Shown here: positions 36,998 to 44,693 of the stretch, piece after piece
Layout: each line of letters starts with the position of its first letter
Numbering within the stretch: the first letter of the stretch is position 1
NCBI RefSeq assembly: GCF_042643485.1
Contig: NZ_JBHRSJ010000019.1
Span: 1 to 64,000 of the forward strand
Direction of reading: 5' to 3'
DNA from: Azotobacter bryophylli
GTDB taxonomy: Bacteria; Pseudomonadota; Gammaproteobacteria; Pseudomonadales; Pseudomonadaceae
Length of the DNA stretch: 64,000 bases
Program-made: the position numbers and the translations under genes
The notes under the pieces: model-generated
Database searches by the model: none
What the model saw: only the letters and a program-made list of their open reading frames with translations
What the model was told of the DNA's origin: nothing

Positions 36998-38485
36998 ATG
37001 TTCAATCTCGCCCGCATCCGCGGCGGCATCCACCCGGCCGCCCACAAGGATCTCTCGGCGGTGTTGCCGATCGGCAGCCTGCCGCTGCCGCCACGCCTGT
37101 ACCTGCCGCTGCGTCAGCATGCCGGGGCCGAGGCCCTGCCGCTGGTGCGGGTCGGCGACCGGGTGCTCAAGGGGCAGCTGCTGGCCTTCTCTCCCTCGGA
37201 GGTCTCGGCGCCGATCCACGCGCCGAGTTCCGGGCGCATCGTCGCCGTGGGGCCGATCCCCGCGCCGCACCCCTCGGGCCTGACGGCCAACGGCCTGGTG
37301 CTGGAATGCGACGGCGAGGACCGCTGGATCGAACTGGACGTACCGGTCGATCCCTTCTCGGAAGATCCGCTGAAGCTCGCCGACCGGGTCGCCCGGGCCG
37401 GCGTGGTTGGCCTCGGCGGGGCGATCTTCCCGGCGGCGGTCAAGCTCAAGCAGGGCACCCGGCACGAGATCAAGACCGTGCTGGTCAACGGCAGCGAATG
37501 CGAGCCGTACCTGACCTGCGACGACCGGGTGATGCGCGAGCGGGCCGAGGAGATCGTCGACGGCGCCCGGTTGATCCAGCACATCCTGCGCGCCTACAGC
37601 GTGGTCATCGCCATCGAGGACAACAAGCCCGAGGCGCTGGCCGCCATGCGCGCCGCCGCCGCCTCCCACGGTGCGGTCGAGGTGGTGGCGGTGCCGGCGC
37701 TGTACCCCATGGGCTCGGCCAAGCAGCTGATCCAGGCGGTCACCGGCCGCGAGGTGCCGGCCGGCGGGCGCAGCACCGACGTCGGCGTGCTGGTGCACAA
37801 CGCCGGCACCGTCTACGCCATCCAGCAGGCGCTGCGCCACGGCCGGCCGCTGATCTCGCGGGTGGTCACGGTGTCCGGCAGCTGCGTGCAGACCCCGCAG
37901 AACCTGGAGACCCTGATCGGCACCCCGGCCCAGGCGCTGTTCGACGCCTGCGGCGGTTTCAGCGGCGAGCCCGCCAGCCTGTTGCTCGGCGGACCGATGA
38001 TGGGCGTGGTCCTGCCCTCCACCCTGGTACCGGTGATCAAGGGCGCCACCGGCCTGCTGGCGCTGGCCAAGCACGAGATGCCGCGCGAGGAGGCCTCGCC
38101 CTGCATCCGCTGCGCGAGTTGCGTGGACGCCTGCCCGATGGGCCTGACCCCGCTGGAAATGGCCGCCCGCGCACGGGTCGACGACCTCGACGGGGCCAGC
38201 GAATACGGCCTGCGCGACTGCATCCTCTGCGGCTGCTGCTCCTACGTCTGCCCCTCGCACATCCCGCTGGTGCAGTACTTCCAGTACGCCAAGGGCCAGC
38301 AGGACGAGCGCCGCAGCGCCGCGCGCAAGAGTGAGTACATCAAGCAGCTGACCGAGGCGCGCGCCGCCCGGCTGGCCGAAGAAGAGGCCGCCAAGGCCAA
38401 GGCCAAGGCGGAGAAGGCGGCCAAGGCCGCCGAAGCCAAGCAGCGCAAGGCGGCCAAGACGGACAACGAGGAGGTGCAATCGTGA
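36998..38485 (+). CDS. rnfC: RnfC, NADH/FMN and iron-sulphur subunit
   Basis: Cytoplasmic peripheral subunit of 495 residues. It has a glycine-rich nucleotide-binding segment (GVVGLGGAIFPAAVKLKQG), the region VNGSECEPYLTCDDRVM for FMN/NADH, and two [4Fe-4S] motifs (CIRCASCVDACP and CILCGCCSYVCP). The C-terminal tail is Ala/Lys-rich and probably coiled coil (EEEAAKAKAKAEKAAKAAEA), a common RnfC feature. It overlaps rnfD by 4 bases. Confidence 0.95.
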   Translation: MFNLARIRGGIHPAAHKDLSAVLPIGSLPLPPRLYLPLRQHAGAEALPLVRVGDRVLKGQLLAFSPSEVSAPIHAPSSGRIVAVGPIPAPHPSGLTANGLVLECDGEDRWIELDVPVDPFSEDPLKLADRVARAGVVGLGGAIFPAAVKLKQGTRHEIKTVLVNGSECEPYLTCDDRVMRERAEEIVDGARLIQHILRAYSVVIAIEDNKPEALAAMRAAAASHGAVEVVAVPALYPMGSAKQLIQAVTGREVPAGGRSTDVGVLVHNAGTVYAIQQALRHGRPLISRVVTVSGSCVQTPQNLETLIGTPAQALFDACGGFSGEPASLLLGGPMMGVVLPSTLVPVIKGATGLLALAKHEMPREEASPCIRCASCVDACPMGLTPLEMAARARVDDLDGASEYGLRDCILCGCCSYVCPSHIPLVQYFQYAKGQQDERRSAARKSEYIKQLTEARAARLAEEEAAKAKAKAEKAAKAAEAKQRKAAKTDNEEVQS

Positions 38486-39582
38486 GCAGTATCGGAGTCG
38501 CCTCCGGGCCCTTCGCCCACGACCGTTCCACGGTCAACCGCGTCATGCTGCAGGTCTGCCTGGCCCTGGCGCCGGCGACCGTCTTCGGTCTCTACCTGTT
38601 CGGCTGGCCGGCGATCGACCTGTGGCTGATCACCTGCGCCGCGGCGCTGGCCACCGAAGCGGCCTGCCTGAAGATGCTCGGCCAGCCCATGCGCCGCCTG
38701 CTGGATGGTTCGGCGCTGCTCACCGGCTGGCTGCTGGCCCTGTCGCTGCCGCCGTGGGCGCCCTGGTGGATCGGCGTCGGCGGCAGCGTCTTCGCCGTCG
38801 GCATCGGCAAGCAGCTCTACGGCGGCATCGGCCAGAACCCGTTCAACCCGGCGATGCTGGCGCGGGTCGCGCTGCTGATCGCCTTCCCCCTGCAGATGAC
38901 CACCTGGGCGCTGCCGCAGCCGCTGCTGTCGGCCGGCTCGCCCGGCTTCCTCGACGGCTTGGCGATCACCTTCGCCGGCGCGCCGCTGGCCGACGGCACC
39001 ACCGGGGCCACCGCGCTGGGCGGCCTGAAGACCGAGCTGACCCTGAACCATACCGCCGAGGACATCCTGGCGCGGAACTTCCAGCTGGTGCCGGCATTGC
39101 TCGGCCACAGCGCCGGCAGCCTCGGCGAGACCTCGGAACTGCTGATCCTGATCGGCGGGCTGTGGCTGATGGCGCGGCGCATCATCCACTGGGAAATCCC
39201 GCTTTCCATGGTGCTCGCGGTCATGCTGCCGGCGGCCTTCGCCCATCAGGTCAACCCCGAGCGCTACCCCGACGCCTTCTATCACCTGGCTTCCGGCGGT
39301 CTGCTGCTGGGGGCCCTGTTCATCGCCACCGACCCGGTGACCTCGCCGATCAGCCGCTGGGGCCGGCTGATCTTCGGCGCCGGCTGTGGCCTCCTGGTGT
39401 ACGTCATCCGTACCTGGGGCAGTTTCCCCGAGGCGGTGGCCTTCGCCGTGCTGTTCATGAACGCGCTGACGCCGCTGATCGATCGTTACTGGCGTCCCCG
39501 CGCCTACGGCCGCAACGCCCGCGGCAAGCCGCTGGTGGCGGCCAAGTGGACCAGTCAGGTGAAGGAGGTGGACAAGGTATGA
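38482..39582 (+). CDS. rnfD: RnfD, FMN-carrying membrane subunit
   Basis: Integral membrane subunit of 366 residues with about nine or ten helices. The covalent FMN site DGTTGATALG is present, with T177 the predicted attachment residue. The GTG start at 38482 overlaps the rnfC stop (GTGA). It forms the ion-translocating core with RnfA, RnfE and RnfG. Confidence 0.94.
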   Translation: MSSIGVASGPFAHDRSTVNRVMLQVCLALAPATVFGLYLFGWPAIDLWLITCAAALATEAACLKMLGQPMRRLLDGSALLTGWLLALSLPPWAPWWIGVGGSVFAVGIGKQLYGGIGQNPFNPAMLARVALLIAFPLQMTTWALPQPLLSAGSPGFLDGLAITFAGAPLADGTTGATALGGLKTELTLNHTAEDILARNFQLVPALLGHSAGSLGETSELLILIGGLWLMARRIIHWEIPLSMVLAVMLPAAFAHQVNPERYPDAFYHLASGGLLLGALFIATDPVTSPISRWGRLIFGAGCGLLVYVIRTWGSFPEAVAFAVLFMNALTPLIDRYWRPRAYGRNARGKPLVAAKWTSQVKEVDKV

Positions 39583-40238
39583 GCCAGACAACCGAGACTA
39601 CGGCGGCTTCGCCGTCGCTGCTGGAGCGCTGGCGCTCCCGGGTCGAGTACCAAGGCCTCTCCCTGGGCCTGGTCTGCGCCCTGGTGGCCCTTGCGCTGCT
39701 GGTCGCCGATAGGCTCACCCACGAGCAGATCGACGTGCAGATGCAGCAGGACCGCCTGGCCGTCCTGCGCCAGGTACTGCCCGAGCAGCTGTACGACAAC
39801 AACCCGCTGGCCGAGGCCTTCAAGCTGCAGGACCCGCAGCTGGGCGAGGTAGAGGTCTACCCGGCCCGGCTCGCCGGCAAGCTCACGGCGATCGCCTTCC
39901 AGACCAGCAACATCGGCTACGGCGGGCCCATCGTCCAGCTGATCGCGATCGACAGCCACGGCCACATCCTCGGCGTGCGCGTACTGAGCCACAAGGAGAC
40001 CCCCGGCCTGGCGGACAAGATCGAGATCAGCAAGAGCGAGTGGATCACCGTGTTCGACGGCCTGTCGCTGGAAAACCCGACGCTGGACAAGTGGAAGGTC
40101 AAGAAGGACGGCGGCCGGTTCGACCAGTTCGCCGGCGCCACCATCACCCCGCGGGCGGTGGTCAAGAGCGTGCTGCAGGCGCTGCAGTTCCAGCAGCGGC
40201 AAGCCGACCAGATCTCCCAGCAGGAGGCACAACCATGA
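39579..40238 (+). CDS. rnfG: RnfG, periplasmic FMN-carrying subunit
   Basis: Subunit of 219 residues with one N-terminal membrane helix (about 27-45, LGLVCALVALALLVAD) and a periplasmic FMN-binding domain. FAGATITPRAVV contains the S/A-GAT flavinylation motif, and LSHKETPGLADKI is family-typical. The ATG overlaps the rnfD stop by 4 bases. Confidence 0.94.
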   Translation: MSQTTETTAASPSLLERWRSRVEYQGLSLGLVCALVALALLVADRLTHEQIDVQMQQDRLAVLRQVLPEQLYDNNPLAEAFKLQDPQLGEVEVYPARLAGKLTAIAFQTSNIGYGGPIVQLIAIDSHGHILGVRVLSHKETPGLADKIEISKSEWITVFDGLSLENPTLDKWKVKKDGGRFDQFAGATITPRAVVKSVLQALQFQQRQADQISQQEAQP

Positions 40239-40957
40239 GCAGCCAATGCGGAGCCCCCGTCGCCGCCGCGACGGAAAGCAAACGGCCGTGGCACTACTTC
40301 ACCTCGGCCCTGTGGGACTACAACGTCGCCCTGGTGCAGATGCTCGCGCTCTGCCCGACCCTGGCGGTCACCACCACCGCCACCAACGGCCTGGGCATGG
40401 GACTGGCGACGACCCTGGTGCTGGTGCTGACCAACGCGCTGATCTCGTCGCTGCGCCACACCATCTCCCCCGAGGTGCGCAACCCGGTGATGATCGGCCT
40501 GATCGCCGGCGTGGTGACGGTCATCGACATGGCGATGAATGCCTGGATGCACGAGCTGTACAAGGTGCTCGGCCTGTTCATCGCGCTGATCGTGACCAAC
40601 TGCGCGGTGCTCGGCCGCGCCGAGTCGTTCAGCCTGAAGAATCCGGTCATCCCGTCGATCCTCGACGGCGCCGGCATGGGCATCGGTTTCACCTGGGTGC
40701 TGGTGATCATCGGCGGCATCCGCGAGATCCTCGGCAGCGGCACCCTGTTCTCCCAGGCTTCGTCCCTGCTCGGGCCGCATTTCCAGTGGCTGGAGATCAC
40801 CGTGCTGCCGGGCTTCCAGGGCATCCTGCTGGCGATCCTGCCGCCCGGTGCATTCATCGTCCTGGGCTTCCTCCTGGCCGGCAAGCGGGTGCTCGACCGC
40901 CGGCGCGCCGAGCGCCGGGTCAAGACCCATGGCGAGCTGATCGTGCTGCAGCAGTGA
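40235..40957 (+). CDS. rnfE: RnfE, membrane subunit of the Rnf complex
   Basis: Membrane subunit of 240 residues, paralogous to RnfA. It has several helices and the conserved IVTNCAVLGRAESF that shares the membrane iron-sulphur site. The start overlaps the rnfG stop by 4 bases and has aggaggcacaacc upstream. The N-terminus (about 20 residues) is cytoplasmic. Confidence 0.94.
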   Translation: MSSQCGAPVAAATESKRPWHYFTSALWDYNVALVQMLALCPTLAVTTTATNGLGMGLATTLVLVLTNALISSLRHTISPEVRNPVMIGLIAGVVTVIDMAMNAWMHELYKVLGLFIALIVTNCAVLGRAESFSLKNPVIPSILDGAGMGIGFTWVLVIIGGIREILGSGTLFSQASSLLGPHFQWLEITVLPGFQGILLAILPPGAFIVLGFLLAGKRVLDRRRAERRVKTHGELIVLQQ

Positions 40958-40970
40958 AGGAGTCGAAGCG

Positions 40971-41234
<264 letters not shown>

Positions 41235-41341
41235 GTGAGCCGCGCACAGCGGGCCGCTCGGCGAGAGTGGCCCGGCGCGAGTAGTACGGATGGGCCGCCC
41301 GCCCCGGGCCGCCCGGATGAGAGTCGCCCAGGAGGCCGCTT

Positions 41342-42064
41342 ATGGAAATGCCCATGAACATGAGTCGCGAAACCGCGCTGCGCATCGCGCTGGCCGCCCG
41401 GGTCCTGCCCGGCATCGGCGTCGGCCGGCTGCTGGAGATGCTGCACCAGAGCATCGAAGGCCCGCTGACCGAGGAAAGCCTGCAGACCATCACGGTCACC
41501 AACCTCAAGACCGGCTTCGCCAGCGCCGACGGCGAGGAGGACGGCGAGGACATCAGCGTCGGCCTGCCGGCGATCAAGGAAGCGGTGCGCATCCTCTGGG
41601 GCGAGATGGGCTCCGAGAGCCTGCCGAAGCCGGTGGTCCTGGAGCAGGTGCCCGAGCGCTCGATCCGCGTGGCCATCGCCTCCAACACCGGCGAACGGCT
41701 GGACGGCCACTTCGGCTCCTGCCTGCGCTTCCTGGTCTACCAGGTCAGCGCCGAGGAGAAGACGCTGGTCGACGTGCGCTCGGCCCTGGAGGCGGATTTC
41801 GCCGAGGACAAGAACGGCTTTCGCGTCGACCTGATCCGCGACTGCCAGGTGCTCTACGTGGTGTCCGTCGGCGGTCCGGCGGCGGCCAAGGTGGTCCGTG
41901 CCGACATCTACCCGATCAAGCGGATCGAGGGCGGCGAGGCGCAGGAGATCCTCGCCGAACTGCAGTCGGTGATGGCCGGCTCGCCACCGCCGTGGCTGGC
42001 CAAGCTGCTCGGCGCCTCCGCCGAGGAGCGGGTGCGCTTCGCGCTCTCGGAAGAGGTGGCCTGA
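41342..42064 (+). CDS. nafY: NafY-type FeMo-co-binding protein
   Basis: Protein of 240 residues in the NifX/NifY/NafY family. The N-terminal helical domain (about 1-95) resembles the apo-dinitrogenase-binding domain of NafY. The C-terminal domain (about 105-225: SIRVAIASNTGERLDGHFGSCLRFLVYQV) is the cofactor-binding fold, with a conserved histidine in DGHFGSC. In A. vinelandii nafY lies at the end of rnf1, as here. It should hold FeMo-co and stabilise apo-NifDK. Start has aggaggccgctt upstream. Confidence 0.88.
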   Translation: MEMPMNMSRETALRIALAARVLPGIGVGRLLEMLHQSIEGPLTEESLQTITVTNLKTGFASADGEEDGEDISVGLPAIKEAVRILWGEMGSESLPKPVVLEQVPERSIRVAIASNTGERLDGHFGSCLRFLVYQVSAEEKTLVDVRSALEADFAEDKNGFRVDLIRDCQVLYVVSVGGPAAAKVVRADIYPIKRIEGGEAQEILAELQSVMAGSPPPWLAKLLGASAEERVRFALSEEVA

Positions 42065-42465
42065 TGAGCGAAGAGCGCCTGTTGATCGCCGTGGCCATCG
42101 ACCGCAACGACCGGGTCGCCGGCCACGCCGGCCGTGCGCACCGCTGGCGGGTGTACGACATCTGGCCGGGCGAGGCTCCGGACGGCGCCTACACCATCGA
42201 GCTGGACGAGCATGCCTGTCTGCACGAATGGCACGTCTGCCAGTACCCCGAGCGCCATCCGCTGCACAGCGTCGACCTGGCCATCGCCGGGAGCGCCGGC
42301 GACGGCGTGATCCGTCGCCTCGGCGAGCGCGGCGTGCTGCTGCTCACCACCGGCGAGAGCGATCCGCTGCGGGCGGTCAAGGCCCTGCTGGCCGGCGACC
42401 TGCCGCCCGGCAAGCCGCACGACGAGCACGAGTGCGGCGGCGAAGGGCACCGGACCCACGCGTAG
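42064..42465 (+). CDS. NifX-fold single-domain protein
   Basis: Protein of 133 residues that matches the dinitrogenase cofactor-binding fold: LIAVAIDRNDRVAGHAGRAHRWRVYDI is the equivalent of the DGHFG region, followed by VDLAIAGSAGDGVIRRLGERGVLLL. The tail is His/Glu-rich (HDEHECGGEGH). It starts on the last base of the nafY stop, so it is translationally coupled. It sits between two NafY-like genes, so a role in carrying iron-molybdenum clusters is likely but unproven. Confidence 0.75.
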   Translation: MSEERLLIAVAIDRNDRVAGHAGRAHRWRVYDIWPGEAPDGAYTIELDEHACLHEWHVCQYPERHPLHSVDLAIAGSAGDGVIRRLGERGVLLLTTGESDPLRAVKALLAGDLPPGKPHDEHECGGEGHRTHA

Positions 42466-42492
42466 TTCCCGTCAACAGCCGAGGAGGCCGCC

Positions 42493-43218
42493 ATGGACGC
42501 CCCCGTCAACCTGAGCCGCGAGGCCGCACTGCGCATCGCCCTGGCCGCCCGGACCCTGCCGGGGACCTCGGTCGGCCAGTTGCTCGGCATTCTGCGCCAG
42601 CAACTCGAAGTCCCGCTGACCGAGGAGACGCTGCAGCGGGTCACGGTCAGCGATCTGAAGATCGGCCTGGCCGGTTCCGAAGAGGATGTCGATATGCTCG
42701 ACACCCCGATGTCGGCCCTCAAGGAGGCGGTGCGCCTCCTCTGGGGCGAGCCCCTGGACCAGCCGCCGCCCGCGCCGTCGCCGCTCGGGCAGGTGCCACC
42801 CCATTCGATCCGGGTGGCGGTGGCCTCCAACAGCGGCGACTGGCTGGACGGTCATTTCGGCTCCTGCCGGCGTTTCCTCGTCTACCAGGTCGACGCCGAA
42901 GCCATCACCCTGCTCGATGTGCGTCCCACCGAGGGCGCCGATCTGGCCGAGGACAGGAACGGCTACCGGGTCGGGCTGATCCGCGACTGCCAGGTGCTCT
43001 ACGCGCAGACCATCGGCGCCCCGGCCGGCTCCAAGGTGGTCCGGGCCGGCATCTACCTGCTGACCAGGATCCAGGGCGGTAGCGCTGCCGACGTCCTCGT
43101 CGAGCTGCAGCGAGTGATGGCAGACGCACCGCCGCCCTGGCTGGCCAAGCTGCTGGGCAAGGGCGCGCAGCGGCGCCTGCGCTTCAGCGTGCCGGACGAG
43201 GAAGAGGCGGAGGACTGA
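42493..43218 (+). CDS. Second NafY-like FeMo-co-binding protein
   Basis: Protein of 241 residues, clearly paralogous to the nafY product 0.4 kb upstream. It shares the N-terminal helical domain (LSREAALRIALAARTLPGTSVGQLL) and the cofactor domain (SIRVAVASNSGDWLDGHFGSCRRFLVYQV). The C-terminal PPPWLAKLLG is also shared with NifY. It may be specialised for another stage or cofactor. Start has gaggaggccgcc upstream. It ends the rnf-nafY unit. Confidence 0.85.
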   Translation: MDAPVNLSREAALRIALAARTLPGTSVGQLLGILRQQLEVPLTEETLQRVTVSDLKIGLAGSEEDVDMLDTPMSALKEAVRLLWGEPLDQPPPAPSPLGQVPPHSIRVAVASNSGDWLDGHFGSCRRFLVYQVDAEAITLLDVRPTEGADLAEDRNGYRVGLIRDCQVLYAQTIGAPAGSKVVRAGIYLLTRIQGGSAADVLVELQRVMADAPPPWLAKLLGKGAQRRLRFSVPDEEEAED

Positions 43219-43379
43219 GCGGCCGGCCGCGGGCGTTCGCTCGCGCGGTCCGTGACAAGGTGAAACACAAAATCGGTCGTGTTCCGCGACCCGCGATGGT
43301 ATCCGTTCTGGGGTAGGTACGGCGGGCGCTGCATCGGTCCGTCGCGCAGATCGTCAATCCCTTGCCCGAAGAGAGAGCC

Positions 43380-44267
43380 ATGCTGCAGACGTTTCGTCTG
43401 ATCCTCAAAACGGTCCGTTATGTGGGCTGGTCGCTGTTCTGGTTGCTGATCTGGGACATCATCGTCACCGCCTACTACATGCTGTTCCTCGACAGCCGGG
43501 TGAGCTTTCCCCTGATGCCCCTGACCCTGGTGGGTTCGGCGCTGGTGGTGCTGATCAGCTTCAGGAACAGCAGCGCCTACAACCGCTGGTGGGAGGCCCG
43601 CACCCTGTGGGGGGCGATGACCAACAACTCGCGCAGCTTCGCCCGCGAGGTGCTGACGCTGGTGGACGACCCCGACGGCCTCAATCCGGTGAAGGCGACC
43701 CTGCTGCGCCGGCAGGTGGCCTACACCAGGAGCCTGGCCGCGCAGCTGCGCGGCGAGGAATGTCCCACGGAGGTCGCCACGCTGATCCCCGCCGAGGAAT
43801 ACGAGCGGCGCAGCCAGACCAACAACTTCGCCAACAACGTCCTGCAGGGCTCCGCCGCCCTGCTGGCCGGCGAATACCGGGCGGGACGGCTGGACAGCAT
43901 CGGCTTCATGCGCCTCGAGTCGACCATGGTCGAGCTCTCCAACTGCCAGGGCGGCCTGGAGCGGATCGCCAACACGCCCTTGCCCTATCCCTACGCCTAT
44001 TTCCCCGGCCTGTTCATCAGCCTGTTCTGCATGATCGTGCCCATCGGCCTGGTGGATTCGCTGGGCTGGTTCACCCCGCTGGCCTCCACGGTGGCCGGCT
44101 TCATGCTGCTGGTGATCGAGCGGATCGGCGCCGATCTGCAGAGCCCGTTCCAGAAGAGCGAGCATCAGATCCAGACGGACGCGCTGTGCGCCAACATCCA
44201 GAAGAACCTCGATGCCATGCTGCGCGACGCCGCCAGACGGGGCGCCCGGGCGCGCGTGGCGAGCTGA
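43380..44267 (+). CDS. Bestrophin-like (UPF0187) membrane channel protein
   Basis: Integral membrane protein of 295 residues in the bacterial bestrophin family. It shows helices near the N-terminus (WSLFWLLIWDIIVTAYYMLFL), the family core FRNSSAYNRWWEARTLWGAMTNNSR and a C-terminal membrane region (YFPGLFISLFCMIVPIGLVDSLGWF). Bacterial homologues conduct ions, with chloride, sodium or bicarbonate suggested. A gaagagagagcc precedes the ATG. It ends 8 bases from the convergent cupin gene. No link to nitrogen fixation is evident. Confidence 0.85.
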   Translation: MLQTFRLILKTVRYVGWSLFWLLIWDIIVTAYYMLFLDSRVSFPLMPLTLVGSALVVLISFRNSSAYNRWWEARTLWGAMTNNSRSFAREVLTLVDDPDGLNPVKATLLRRQVAYTRSLAAQLRGEECPTEVATLIPAEEYERRSQTNNFANNVLQGSAALLAGEYRAGRLDSIGFMRLESTMVELSNCQGGLERIANTPLPYPYAYFPGLFISLFCMIVPIGLVDSLGWFTPLASTVAGFMLLVIERIGADLQSPFQKSEHQIQTDALCANIQKNLDAMLRDAARRGARARVAS

Positions 44268-44275
44268 GCGCGGGC

Positions 44276-44644
44276 TCAGTCGCCCAGCCGTTCGTAGCGT
44301 TCCTGGCGGAAGCGGGGCGTGCAGATGCAGTAGAACACCAGCTCGGTCTCGCCGACGTTGCGGATCTGCTGCGGCGTGCCCGCCGGGATCAGCACCAGGT
44401 CGCCGGGGCCGACCTCGCCTTCCAGCGGCCCGCCGAAGCCGACCCGGCCGCACCCCTCGACGATCAGATAGCGCTCGACGATGCCGTGCAGGCGATGCAG
44501 CTGGGTGGTCACGCCGGGGGCTACGCTCGCCCGGGCGACCGAGAGGCCGGGCGAGCCGGCATGGTTGAGCAGCTCGAGAATCCGGCAGCGCTCGGCGGTG
44601 AAGAAGCTCGCCGCCGGATCGGGACGGATGATGCTGGGCTTCAT
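44276..44644 (-). CDS. Cupin-domain protein
   Basis: Small beta-barrel protein of 122 residues. Cupin motif 1 (QLHRLHGIVERYLIVEGCGRV) and motif 2 (VLIPAGTPQQIRNVG) are visible; metal ligands would be H50/H53 and E58 in motif 1. The second-motif histidine is replaced by glutamine (PAGTPQQI). Substrate unknown. It lies 49 bases downstream of the acyltransferase gene on the same strand and may be co-transcribed with it. Confidence 0.75.
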   Translation of the reverse strand: MKPSIIRPDPAASFFTAERCRILELLNHAGSPGLSVARASVAPGVTTQLHRLHGIVERYLIVEGCGRVGFGGPLEGEVGPGDLVLIPAGTPQQIRNVGETELVFYCICTPRFRQERYERLGD

Positions 44645-44693
44645 GGGGATGTCCTCCCGTTCGCGCGTCCGGCGCCGCCGGGCCGGTGCGGAC

